From contig NZ_JAPMLP010000013.1 of the NCBI RefSeq assembly GCF_026410285.1, positions 1 through 64,000 of the forward strand: DNA of 64,000 nucleotides, given 5' to 3'. The notes under the pieces are model-generated. The model had not been told where the DNA came from, made no database searches, and saw nothing but the letters and a program-made list of their open reading frames with translations. Position 1 is the first letter of the stretch. Every line of letters begins with the position of its first letter. Of the stretch, positions 37,609-46,291 are shown one piece after another. The position numbers and the translations under genes were made by a program. Origin of the DNA: Sulfitobacter sp. F26169L (GTDB lineage: Bacteria > Pseudomonadota > Alphaproteobacteria > Rhodobacterales > Rhodobacteraceae).

Positions 37609-37982
37609 CACAAGTGGTACAACTGAAAGCAACGTTCCCGGACAATCTGCGGGGCCGCGAAACGGCGGCCACGGTTGATTTCCCTTGCCGCTTCTACCGC
37701 AAGGCAGGCAAGACATGGCTGATCCTCGCGCCGCCCATGATTGAGGTTGAGGGTGTGGTGACCGGCATCGACGCGCATGAGCTGGAAATCCGCGCGCCCA
37801 GTCTGGTGGGCACGGATATCAGCCATGACCTGATGGCATTGGTCACGCTGGGCGCGGGGGTGCAGGATGTCTATCCGATCCTGTCGCTCAGCCTGTTCTA
37901 TCCCGGTCTGGGCTGGCTGTCGGTGCTGGAGAACGGGGCGTATGTCGATTTCGACATGGAAGCGCGGTTCAACCCGGATTAG
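37605..37982 (+). CDS. Small coupled protein, putative immunity protein or effector partner
   Basis: A 125-residue acidic protein of unrecognised family. Its ATG overlaps the TGA of the TcB-TcC gene (37605-37608), so it is almost certainly translated by coupling and in stoichiometric relation to the toxin. An alternative TTG three codons earlier is less likely. The sequence looks beta-rich (VDFPCRFYRKAGKTWLIL, IEVEGVVTGIDAHELEIRAP), with no signal peptide and no clear membrane helix. In polymorphic toxin systems the gene directly after the toxin tip is normally the immunity gene. By position this could neutralise the C39-like domain; alternatively it could be a chaperone for loading the effector. 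No function is proven. Confidence 0.6.
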   Translation: MTQVVQLKATFPDNLRGRETAATVDFPCRFYRKAGKTWLILAPPMIEVEGVVTGIDAHELEIRAPSLVGTDISHDLMALVTLGAGVQDVYPILSLSLFYPGLGWLSVLENGAYVDFDMEARFNPD

Positions 37983-38806
37983 GGTCGCATCCCGCTCACG
38001 GGCAAATTATCGACACAAACCGATATACGCGGCTCGGAAGCGCTATGATTGCTAACGACGAATTTCTGATCGCGATGGATACCCATTTAATTTTAGCAGC
38101 AGAAAGCTGCCCCGTTCTTGGATTATTCACATTCGCGAAGAAGGATCTATAATTTATAGGAGATCCTGACCGGACGCTGCTGCCCTCAAATACAGTGTAA
38201 GCGCTGAAGCCATTGCATCGGTCGCCAAACGTTTGCGGGCGTTGGACGTGCCGATGGTGTTATCATTAGCAGACTATGCCTCTCAGCGAGGTATGCGATG
38301 CCCTCGCGGGCGCCAAGAGGGTCGGTAAACCGATAAACGAACGACACCTTTTTGATGCGCTGAACTTGGCTGTCCGTAGCTGATACTGACAGCACTACGG
38401 GCATCTGACGCTTTAGGTGCGGTAGAAGGGACCATTCGAAGGGTGCATATTTCGTACAAATGGATGATCAATAAAACTCAATAAGGCATTGATAAAAATG
38501 TGCAAAAATAGGTGACAGGATCGAATTTCCGGACTGAGCCTCCGCCATAATTAGCTTTGTAGTAAGTTGAGTGTGGGCCTTTTTTTCGCCGTGGACTGAC
38601 AATTGGGGGAGGCTGGGGTGCAGGCATCTACTCGGTGTACCCTTAGACGTAACGCGTACTAGCGGGTGTACGGGGGCTCTGATCATTGCTGCTTTTTACG
38701 TTATTCGGATAACCAGACATGCTACTGCATGGTGTGAGGGTAACCCTTGGCATTGTTCATCGTATCCCATATGCAGTCCGATATGCCCTTAGATTTATAG
38801 ACAAAA
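37983..38806. other. Intergenic with a response-regulator fragment
   Basis: Apart from the receiver-domain fragment annotated separately at 38172-38383, this 820-base stretch holds no gene I can recognise. Its base composition is clearly more AT-rich than that of the toxin genes before it. The last 100 bases probably contain the promoter of the following gene. Confidence 0.4.
38172..38383 (+). pseudogene. Remnant of a response-regulator receiver domain
   Basis: Two plus-strand frames joined by one frameshift near 38299 read as the second half of a receiver domain. The first is AEAIASVAKRLRALDVPMVL followed by SLADYASQRGM. The second is DALAGAKRVGKPINERHLFD followed by ALNLAVRS and a stop at 38381. 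The VGKP part matches the conserved Lys-Pro of CheY-like proteins and the PMVL segment the preceding beta strand. The phosphoacceptor Asp half is missing. It is a broken fragment, consistent with the debris on the other side of the toxin locus. Confidence 0.55.
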
Positions 38807-39964
38807 ATGAATTCTACATCGGCTGGCGCTGACCAGATAGAGAGGTTGAAAGCCTCTGTTGCGGGGCATGTAGCGACGTTGTTTACGCGCCCTTCAAGCT
38901 TGAAGTTCGGCGAGCGGGGCCGTGAATGGTCCTGGCGTTGGGGGTATTGGGGGCGGGCTCTTTCAAAACTTTATTGCGCTACCGGCGATCCGGACCTCCT
39001 CGCGCTTTTTGACCAGACACATCAAGGCTTCCGAGCGTATCGTGACGACAGCTTGAGGCTTCGGGATGATTTGCGCGGCAGGGTTATGAAGACGTGGGGC
39101 ACACGGTTGCGCGGCCAAAACGACAAAGGCCACAGAGCGTGTGAGGTCGAGACGACGGGGCTGTTGCTGTTGCCCTATACCGATCTGCTCCTGCGTGCAG
39201 GTGACGAACTGCCCGAGAATCTGCGTGCCGGTTTGATCGAAACGGTGCGGCAGGGGCTGGATGCCCACGCCCGCGAGTTTCTGGAGCATCCTCCCTCTGA
39301 TGGCGGGTATTTCGTGTCCGAATGGACCGGCGGAGTAGAACCGCTGAACCACACCCATCTGTATGCAGCCGTTGCGGCCGAGGCATTTGGGATCACCGGT
39401 GAAGAACGCTATTTGAAGATTGCGCAACAGGCGTATGCGTTTTTCAGGCACAACTGGTTCGAGGAAGAAAACCGCACGGTGTCGTGGGCGTATGCGCCGA
39501 CACCCGACAGCAGCAATATGATGCACGCACCACAGGTTTTCGGGCAGCCGGGGTTTGATCATGCGGTTGGTGGCGAGCTATTTTTTAAAGCGGGTGTGAC
39601 AATCGAATTGCCGCTTGCGATGTACCGCATCGGCCTGATTGACCGGACCGATCTGGAACTGATCGCTGCATCGCTGCGGCAGAATGTTCTGGTAGGCCGC
39701 ACCACCGTCAACATGTATATCAGCCCGCGCAAAATATTGCCCGACAGGCTGCAGAAGAGACAAACGCAGATGATAAAACCGGAATACATCTCAATGTACT
39801 ACCGGCTGGCCCCGTTCGATCCGTTTATGGAAGGCAGACTTGATACATTGATCGATGCCCGAACGGACTGGTTTCCAGACGGGTTGAAGGATGGTTCGGC
39901 GGCACTGTTTGCCGCTGCTTTCCGCGCATTCGAGCCGCGGGGCCGGTTTTACCATACGTGGTAG
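38807..39964 (+). CDS. Conserved protein, probable alpha/alpha-barrel (glycosidase-like) fold
   Basis: A 385-residue protein I cannot assign to a named family with confidence. It is rich in paired helices and aromatic residues (SWRWGYWGRALSKLYCATGD, LNHTHLYAAVAAEAFGITGE, RYLKIAQQAYAFFRHNW), a pattern seen in six-hairpin glycosidases and glucuronyl epimerase C-terminal domains. The HKGHRACE-like segment (DKGHRACEVETTG) and the WTGG, YFVSEW motifs could line an active site. No signal peptide is seen. It stands alone, 824 bases after the Tc locus and on the same strand. It starts at an ATG without an obvious ribosome site, so the start is uncertain. Whether it is linked to the toxin is unknown. 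Confidence 0.5.
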   Translation: MNSTSAGADQIERLKASVAGHVATLFTRPSSLKFGERGREWSWRWGYWGRALSKLYCATGDPDLLALFDQTHQGFRAYRDDSLRLRDDLRGRVMKTWGTRLRGQNDKGHRACEVETTGLLLLPYTDLLLRAGDELPENLRAGLIETVRQGLDAHAREFLEHPPSDGGYFVSEWTGGVEPLNHTHLYAAVAAEAFGITGEERYLKIAQQAYAFFRHNWFEEENRTVSWAYAPTPDSSNMMHAPQVFGQPGFDHAVGGELFFKAGVTIELPLAMYRIGLIDRTDLELIAASLRQNVLVGRTTVNMYISPRKILPDRLQKRQTQMIKPEYISMYYRLAPFDPFMEGRLDTLIDARTDWFPDGLKDGSAALFAAAFRAFEPRGRFYHTW

Positions 39965-40003
39965 ATGTCGCGCCTGCAGGGGCGGGGATTACCCCCGCGT
40001 GCC

Positions 40004-40966
40004 TCAGCGCGCGCTAAGGGCAATCTGCCGCTTTTCTGCTCGGGATTTGATGAGGATTAGAATAACTTCATGAAAATCTTCGAAAAAGAACCGGTGCCAG
40101 AATTTGGCGTAGGCCCCCAGATTTGAATTGTCATAGGTGCGTGTGTGCAGCGTCAGGCGGGTTTTGCCGGCAAGCTCGTCAAGCGTGTATCCGCCTGAAA
40201 GCACGTTGAAATATCGACCACCCACTGTGATATGCGGATCTTCGATGCCCTCGGCGGCCCAGCCGTCAGGGAACGCGAAGGTCCACTCGATGCGGCGGTT
40301 TGAATCAATCGCGGTGATATGTTCGCGAAAATGCACATGCTCACCCCAGTGGGAATGGCGCACAGTGGCGTCCGGCCCCTCCTGCCAGATGGCATGGGTC
40401 GGCTTGGGCACACCCAGCAAATGGGAGGCGCGTGTGGGGATTTCGTTTGCTGCGATGTCGGGAATGGTTTTGAGCATATCAAACACCATGGCAACGGGCG
40501 CGTCAATAACAATACTGTTTGAAATCAGATAGGTACGCGGCTGCGTCGGCAGCATATCCAGCATGAACAGGGCAAGCACGGGCAGCGTGATTATCTTCAA
40601 CGAGCTATGTCTGCCTGACAGCCAGCGCTGCGCCGTGAGGTAGATAACACCGCCCACAAGGGTTCCGATGATGATCGGCACAATCGCCATTGCCACACAG
40701 ATCAACCCCTCCAGCCCGGAAACGAGGGATCCCAGAACCGACAGCAAAGAGATGCCAACCAGCCAGACAAGTGCGCCGCCGAACGAGCGGAACGTCCCCG
40801 CAGGGCGAAAATGCAGGATGACGCATCCGGCAATGACCGGAAGGCCGATCAGGAACCCGAAACTGACGGTATTCACGCCAAGCGCCAGCATCACCGCAAA
40901 AAGGCCCAACATTCCTGCGGCAAGCGCGAGCGCCGGAGCAAGAACTCTGATAGTTTTCGCGAACAT
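40004..40966 (-). CDS. Membrane protein with C-terminal SRPBCC (START-like) domain
   Basis: A 320-residue protein. The first 150 residues form about four or five membrane helices (LALAAGMLGLFAVMLALGV, FGFLIGLPVIAGCVILHF and others). The C-terminal half, from about residue 170 (ISNSIVIDAPVAMVFDMLKT), is an SRPBCC/polyketide-cyclase-like lipid- or ligand-binding domain with the usual IEWTFAFPDGW and TRLTLHTRTYD strands. It is divergently transcribed from the HlyD/DUF2955/cardiolipin-synthase operon, sharing a 268-base intergenic region. A role in membrane lipid handling is plausible from fold and neighbours but not shown. Confidence 0.68.
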   Translation of the reverse strand: MFAKTIRVLAPALALAAGMLGLFAVMLALGVNTVSFGFLIGLPVIAGCVILHFRPAGTFRSFGGALVWLVGISLLSVLGSLVSGLEGLICVAMAIVPIIIGTLVGGVIYLTAQRWLSGRHSSLKIITLPVLALFMLDMLPTQPRTYLISNSIVIDAPVAMVFDMLKTIPDIAANEIPTRASHLLGVPKPTHAIWQEGPDATVRHSHWGEHVHFREHITAIDSNRRIEWTFAFPDGWAAEGIEDPHITVGGRYFNVLSGGYTLDELAGKTRLTLHTRTYDNSNLGAYAKFWHRFFFEDFHEVILILIKSRAEKRQIALSAR

Positions 40967-41234
40967 GGGCTGGTTGCGTGCCTTCTATCTGGGTGTAGTG
41001 TGTGACAGATGTGAGTGAGTCCGATGGCATGCGCAAGTGCGAAGACTGTTGCAGGCGTTAAGTGCGCGAAAAACAATGCGTTGTGCGGTCGAGGTTTAGC
41101 AGGCTTTTGGCGATGTCGCTGGAATGTGGGGATGCTGTGGTCTAGGTTCGCCCAGAGTTTATTGCTGCGAAACGGGTTGTGCGCAATGGCGCAGCGTTGC
41201 CGCAATCAGCGAGATTACTGAAAAGGAACATGGC

Positions 41235-42332
41235 ATGACGGAAACCACTCAGGAACAGACAGAAGACCGCAATCCGGCAAAGGGCATTGCCGTGATCGTG
41301 ATCGTTGCGTTACTTGTGCTGACGGTTATCTACGCCCTCAGCGACCGGCTGACGCCGTCGTCGTCACGTGGTGTGGTTTCGGCGCATGTTGTGCAGATCG
41401 CCGCGCGTGTTTCGGGTGAAGTGACGCGGGTTTTTGTTGCAGATGATGCGGTGGTGCAGGCAGGTGATCCGCTGTTCGCGCTGGATGCCCGCCCGTTCGA
41501 GCTTGCTCTGGCGCAGGCCGAAGCAAATCTGACATCCACAATACAGGGAATAGATGCCTCGGGCGCGTCTTTGGTGGCGGCGCAGGCGGGTGTGACGCAG
41601 GCGCGTACCGCATTGGAAACCACGCAAAGCGAGACGGACCGCGTACTGCGACTGGAAGAACGCGGCATCGTTTCAACAGCGCAGGCGGACGGCGCGCGCG
41701 GCAAACTGGCCGATGCCAAGGCACGGCTGACCACTGCCGAAGCAAATCTGGAAAGCGCGCGCAAACAGCTTGGCTCCCAAGGTGCTGACAACCCGGCGAT
41801 CCTCGCAGCCCAGGCACAGCTGGAGCGCGCGCAATACGATCTGGCCTCAACCGTTGTTCATGCACCGCATTACGGTGTGGTAACAAACGTTATGCTTGCG
41901 CAGGGGCAGTTTGTGGGCGCGGGGAATCCTGCGCTTACGTTTATTGACGCAGATGCTGCATGGGTGACGGTTGATATGCGCGAAAACCAGCTTCAGGCGT
42001 TACAGGCGGGGGATCCGGCGCACCTGCTGTTTGACGCCGCCCCGGGCCGGATATTCGAGGGGCATGTGCAAAGTATCGCCTGGGGCATCAATCCGGGGCG
42101 CAACGTGCAGGGCGGGCTGGTGGTCAACCAGCCCAGCAACCGCTGGTTTGAACCTGCGCGCCGCATCCCCGTTCACATCGAACTGTCCGGCGGGATGCAG
42201 GCATGGCCCAAAACCACTCGCGTTGGTGGCAAGGTTCACGTGGTTGTGTTTGCCGGAGGGCAGGGTAACCCGCTGGCCTGGATCGCCTCTGCAATGCAGC
42301 GGGTACGCTCGTTTGCCAGTTACCTTCACTAG
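41235..42332 (+). CDS. HlyD-family periplasmic adaptor (EmrA-like)
   Basis: A 365-residue membrane-fusion protein. A single N-terminal helix (GIAVIVIVALLVLTVIYAL) is followed by the first half of a lipoyl domain (VVQIAARVSGEVTRVFV), a long coiled-coil hairpin with repeated AQA/EAN text (residues about 90-190) and the second lipoyl half plus beta-barrel (VVHAPHYGVVTNVMLAQGQF). The ATG at 41235 has an AAAAGGA ribosome site at 41222-41228; a longer reading frame upstream lacks one. It precedes a DUF2955 membrane protein by 9 bases, a standard pairing for aromatic acid/drug efflux of the AaeAB or fusaric-acid type. Confidence 0.87.
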   Translation: MTETTQEQTEDRNPAKGIAVIVIVALLVLTVIYALSDRLTPSSSRGVVSAHVVQIAARVSGEVTRVFVADDAVVQAGDPLFALDARPFELALAQAEANLTSTIQGIDASGASLVAAQAGVTQARTALETTQSETDRVLRLEERGIVSTAQADGARGKLADAKARLTTAEANLESARKQLGSQGADNPAILAAQAQLERAQYDLASTVVHAPHYGVVTNVMLAQGQFVGAGNPALTFIDADAAWVTVDMRENQLQALQAGDPAHLLFDAAPGRIFEGHVQSIAWGINPGRNVQGGLVVNQPSNRWFEPARRIPVHIELSGGMQAWPKTTRVGGKVHVVVFAGGQGNPLAWIASAMQRVRSFASYLH

Positions 42333-42341
42333 GGGGCCGCG

Positions 42342-43379
42342 ATGTATGTGACGCCGCGTCCAACCCTTGCCGAAGATCCGCTTTATGCTGTGCGCCTTGG
42401 CCTGACAGGTGCGCTGGCCTATGCGGCCATACCGCTGATCAATCCAGCTTTACCGCCGATTATCGCGGCGCTGCCCGTCGGGCTGATTGCCGCGCAGCGC
42501 AAGGCATACAATCCGGTCAAGATGATCGCCGCGCCGGTTGTGATGATTGTGCTGGTCTATGTGATGACGTGGCTGGTTGAACAATTGCGCCCGATGCCGC
42601 TGGTTTATGTGGGTGCGATGTGGCTGACCTATTTCATGGCCTTCCGCATGATCCTGAAAACCGGTGCACCGGCGGGGATGCTGATTATTATCGTCGCTGT
42701 GTTGATGTCGGTGATGGGGATGCATGGCACCGCCACCGTCGAGACGATGCGCGACGGGTTTGTGCAGGCGGCGCTTGTGGCGGCGGTGCTGGGGCCGGTT
42801 GTGTATCTGCTGGTCCCGGCGCGCACAAAGGAAATGCATGTGGATGAACCTGTCCCCAGTCCGGGCCGTGTGGAGACCGGTGCCGCCATTCGGGCAACGG
42901 CGCTGCTGGGGCTTTCGTTCTGGCTGTATTCGGTGATGCAGCCCTCGGATATGATGATGGCAATGGTTGCGGCGATGGTGATTGTGTTTCCCACCCGCAC
43001 CGCCGTCTGGTCAGAAGCGGGGCAGCGGGTGCGCGCAACTCTTTACGGCAGCGGCGTCGCGATCGTAATCCTGGCGTTGTTTGTGTTCTCACAGCACCTG
43101 CTGATCCTGTTGGGCCTTGTTTTTCTGTCAGGGCTATATTTCGGCAGCAGAATGCTTGAGGGGCCACAGCCCAGCATGGTGTATCAGTATGCGTTTTCGG
43201 TAACACTGTCGCTGGTGGCAGGCGCCCTGTCGACGCAAGATCCCGGCTATGCCACTTTCACGCGTATTGTGCTGACAATGGCCGGGGCGTTTACGGCGGC
43301 CTATGTTGTGGCCCTGTTGGATTTGTTGACAAACTGGCGCGGCAGCGATGCCCCGCACCCGGCCAACATACCCGCCTGA
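42342..43379 (+). CDS. DUF2955 / fusaric-acid-resistance-like inner-membrane protein
   Basis: A 345-residue integral membrane protein with two sets of about five hydrophobic helices separated by a cytoplasmic segment near residues 165-185 (ARTKEMHVDEPVPSPGRVET). This is the arrangement of DUF2955 and related aromatic-acid exporter (AaeB/FUSC-like) proteins. The N-terminal PLYAVRLGLTGALAYAAIPL and the LPPIIAALPVGLIAAQRKAY segment are typical. It forms the efflux pump with the HlyD adaptor directly upstream. The exported compound cannot be deduced. Confidence 0.78.
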   Translation: MYVTPRPTLAEDPLYAVRLGLTGALAYAAIPLINPALPPIIAALPVGLIAAQRKAYNPVKMIAAPVVMIVLVYVMTWLVEQLRPMPLVYVGAMWLTYFMAFRMILKTGAPAGMLIIIVAVLMSVMGMHGTATVETMRDGFVQAALVAAVLGPVVYLLVPARTKEMHVDEPVPSPGRVETGAAIRATALLGLSFWLYSVMQPSDMMMAMVAAMVIVFPTRTAVWSEAGQRVRATLYGSGVAIVILALFVFSQHLLILLGLVFLSGLYFGSRMLEGPQPSMVYQYAFSVTLSLVAGALSTQDPGYATFTRIVLTMAGAFTAAYVVALLDLLTNWRGSDAPHPANIPA

Positions 43380-43457
43380 CATGGTAAAGCGGCCTATCAT
43401 AATTTCCGGTGTCCGTGCAGCCCGCTGCCAGCAGAATTATTCTAAGGAACTTTGCGC

Positions 43458-44888
43458 ATGAATATACTACTGATCCTGCACGCATTGGTGGTCGTCGGTT
43501 TTACCTTGCGTATATTGATGCGCTCCAACCTGTCACCGCCTGCACGGTTGGCGTGGATCGTGGTGCTTGGGGTTTTGCCGGTTGCGGGCACCGTGGTTTA
43601 TTTCCTGTTTGGCGAAGACGAAATCGGCAAGACCGGCAGGGCGGCACGCACGGAAATCTTTGATCGTATTCGCACCGATGCGGCCCCGATAATGGGCAAT
43701 GCCGATGATCTGCCGACGCTGATTGATCCGCTGTATCAACCCGCATTTGCCTATTGCGGCTCGATCAACGGATTTTATCCGATGGCGGGCAATACGGCGC
43801 AGCTGATGGCTGATGCAGCCGATACGCGGCGGCACATGATTGCCGATATCGACGCGGCCTCCGATCACGTGCATGTCCTGTTCTACATCTGGCTGGAAGA
43901 TGACACCGGCACCGATCTGGCCGAAGCATTGATGCGGGCAGCGCAGCGCGGCGTGACCTGTCGAGCCATGGCCGATGGCATGGGCTCGCGGGTGATGATC
44001 CGGTCAAAGCTGTGGCAGCGAATGGCGGATGCGGGGGTGCAACTGGCTGTGGCTCTGCCGCTTAGCAATCCCGTTCGCACCATGCTGTTCAGCCGGATTG
44101 ACCTGCGCAACCACCGTAAAATCACCGTCATCGACGGTGCGATAACCTATTGTGGCAGCCGTAATTCTGCCGACCCCGAATTTCGGGTCAAAGCAAAATT
44201 CGCACCGTGGGTCGATATCATGGTCCGTTTTCAAGGGCCGGTTGTGGCGCAGAACCAGTTGCTGTTTGCCAGTGATTGGATACGCGCCACCGGAGAAAAA
44301 CTGGACCCGCTCGCTATTCCCGCCACACCTTCGGCAGAAGGTTTCGCGGCACAGGTGATGGGTGACGGCCCGACAGAGCGGCACGGCGCAATGCCACAGC
44401 TTTTCTCGACCTTGCTGGCAAATGCGCGTCGGGAGGTGACGATCTCGACACCGTATTTCGTGCCCGATGCCACAGTGATGGATGCCCTTTGCGCCACGGC
44501 AAAGCGGGGAGTGTCGGTTACACTGATTTTCCCGATGGTGAATGACAGCTGGATTGTGGCCGCCGCCAGCCACAGCTATTACCGCAGGCTGGTTGAGGCG
44601 GGGTGCGTGATCCATGAGTTCACGGATGGTCTGTTGCATGCCAAAACGCTGACAATTGACGGTAAAGTCAGCATGATCGGCTCGTCAAACCTCGATCTGC
44701 GCAGTTTTGATCTGAATTATGAAAACAATATCCTGCTACAGGATGCGGAATTGACCCGCGACATCCGCACACGCCAGCAGGATTACATATCCCGTTCTGC
44801 ACCTGTGACATTCGCCGACATCTCGGCATGGCCGTTCTATCGTGTGATCTGGAACAATATCATCGCGACGATCGGTCCCGTTCTGTAG
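43458..44888 (+). CDS. cls: Cardiolipin synthase
   Basis: A 476-residue phospholipase-D-superfamily cardiolipin synthase. Two N-terminal membrane helices (ILLILHALVVVGFTLRILM and a second around WIVVLGVLPVAGTVVYFLF) are followed by the PLDNc-type spacer and two HKD motifs: H219 in NHRKITVIDGAITYCGSRN and H394 in LLHAKTLTIDGKVSMIGSSN. It condenses two phosphatidylglycerol molecules (or PG with PE) to cardiolipin at the inner membrane. The ATG at 43458 follows AAGGAAC; a TTG two codons earlier is less likely. It is 78 bases downstream of the DUF2955 gene and may be in the same operon. Confidence 0.92.
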   Translation: MNILLILHALVVVGFTLRILMRSNLSPPARLAWIVVLGVLPVAGTVVYFLFGEDEIGKTGRAARTEIFDRIRTDAAPIMGNADDLPTLIDPLYQPAFAYCGSINGFYPMAGNTAQLMADAADTRRHMIADIDAASDHVHVLFYIWLEDDTGTDLAEALMRAAQRGVTCRAMADGMGSRVMIRSKLWQRMADAGVQLAVALPLSNPVRTMLFSRIDLRNHRKITVIDGAITYCGSRNSADPEFRVKAKFAPWVDIMVRFQGPVVAQNQLLFASDWIRATGEKLDPLAIPATPSAEGFAAQVMGDGPTERHGAMPQLFSTLLANARREVTISTPYFVPDATVMDALCATAKRGVSVTLIFPMVNDSWIVAAASHSYYRRLVEAGCVIHEFTDGLLHAKTLTIDGKVSMIGSSNLDLRSFDLNYENNILLQDAELTRDIRTRQQDYISRSAPVTFADISAWPFYRVIWNNIIATIGPVL

Positions 44889-44954
44889 AGGGCTGCCTTG
44901 GCATCAGGGAGGTGGCAAGGGCAACACATCACAGGCGGCATGTGGTTGCGCGTA

Positions 44955-46190
44955 TCAATCCGCGCGGGCGTTGCGCACCCAAGCGACGATTTTGCCACGG
45001 TTTTCTGGCGTCATTGTCGCTATCGCGTTCGGGGGCGGCATTGCGTTGCTCAGGCCTGCGTGCAGGAAAATCTGCTCTGCGTAGCGGGCCACATCACTTT
45101 GTGTTTCCAGCACGACGCCTTTGGGCGCCCAATGCATCCCCTCCCACGCGGGTTCGCGCGCATGACACATGGAGCAGTTACCCAGCACTACGTCATAGGC
45201 CTCCTCAAACCCGTCGGCAGAGGCGTATTGCTGCTCGTACGGGGTCAGATCGCGGCTCTCGGCCAGCTCATAGGTGTCGGGGCCGCGCACTGTGGACAAC
45301 CAAGCAATAATGATCATTAAGATGACCGTCACGGCCCATGTCCAGTTTGGGCCTTTGCCGGTGGCGTGCATCGTGTTGAAGTAGTGGCGGATCGTAACAC
45401 CCGTCAGGAAAATCAGGCTGGCGATGATCCAGCTGTATTCTGTGCCAAAAGCAAGCGGATAGTGGTTTGACAGCATCAGGAAGATGACAGGTAGTGTCAG
45501 GTAATTGTTGTGGGTCGAGCGTAGTTTGGCGATTTTGCCGTATTTTGCGTCCGGTTTGCGGCCTGCCTTGAGGTCGGCCACAACGATGCGTTGGTTCGGC
45601 ATGATCTGGAAAAACACATTCCCCGTCATGATTGACGCCGTAAACGCCCCCAGATGCAGCAACGCTGCGCGGCCTGTGAAAATCTGGTTGTACCCCCATG
45701 CCATCGCCACCAGTAGCGCAAACAGCAGCAGCATCAGCAGGGTTGAATGTTCGCCCAGCTTTGACTTGCACATGAAATCATAGGCAATCCAGCCAATAGT
45801 CAGCGATGCCCCCGAAATCAGAATGCCCTGCCACAGCGACAGATCAGCCTTTGTCGGGTCCAGCAAATACAATTCACCCCCCACCCAATAGACAATCATC
45901 AGCAGGGCAGCACCGGAAACCCATGTGATATAGCTTTGCCATTTGTGCCAGATCAGATGTTCGGGCATGTTTTCAGGGGCGACCAGATATTTCTGGATGT
46001 GATAGAACCCGCCGCCATGCACCTGCCATTCCTCACCGTGGACACCCGTAGGCGCATTGGCCGCCTTGCGCAGCCCCAGGTCCAGCGCGATGAAAAAGAA
46101 CGATGCGCCGATCCATGCCATCGCTGTGACCACATGCAGCCAGCGCACCGCAAAGGCGATCCAGTCCCAGATAATGGCAAAATCGTACAT
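44955..46190 (-). CDS. puuD: Membrane urate oxidase PuuD with C-terminal cytochrome c domain
   Basis: A 411-residue PuuD-type urate oxidase, the bacterial membrane enzyme that oxidises urate to 5-hydroxyisourate. The N-terminal two thirds has eight or so hydrophobic helices (IAFAVRWLHVVTAMAWIGAS, VSGAALLMIVYWVGGELYLL and others). The C-terminal part is a small cytochrome c with CSMCH at 339-343 and a methionine-rich LSNAMPPP loop for the axial ligand. I take the ATG at 46190, which starts MYDFAIIWDW. A longer reading upstream overlaps the promoter region of the divergent LysR gene. It heads the urate gene set on the minus strand. Confidence 0.9.
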   Translation of the reverse strand: MYDFAIIWDWIAFAVRWLHVVTAMAWIGASFFFIALDLGLRKAANAPTGVHGEEWQVHGGGFYHIQKYLVAPENMPEHLIWHKWQSYITWVSGAALLMIVYWVGGELYLLDPTKADLSLWQGILISGASLTIGWIAYDFMCKSKLGEHSTLLMLLLFALLVAMAWGYNQIFTGRAALLHLGAFTASIMTGNVFFQIMPNQRIVVADLKAGRKPDAKYGKIAKLRSTHNNYLTLPVIFLMLSNHYPLAFGTEYSWIIASLIFLTGVTIRHYFNTMHATGKGPNWTWAVTVILMIIIAWLSTVRGPDTYELAESRDLTPYEQQYASADGFEEAYDVVLGNCSMCHAREPAWEGMHWAPKGVVLETQSDVARYAEQIFLHAGLSNAMPPPNAIATMTPENRGKIVAWVRNARAD

Positions 46191-46291
46191 GGCAGGCTCC
46201 CCGAGTCTCTGATTTTTTCGCAAGTCTAGGCGAAAGCTCATTCTTCTGGTATCACCGCTTAATACCAAAGAGCATCAAAAAAAGACTGATA

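Noticed and set aside
38172-38383. Similarity of this fragment to the end of tryptophan synthase alpha (ADGVI text in another frame)
   Set aside because: Only one short run agrees, in a frame that does not continue. The receiver-domain reading explains both halves with a single frameshift.
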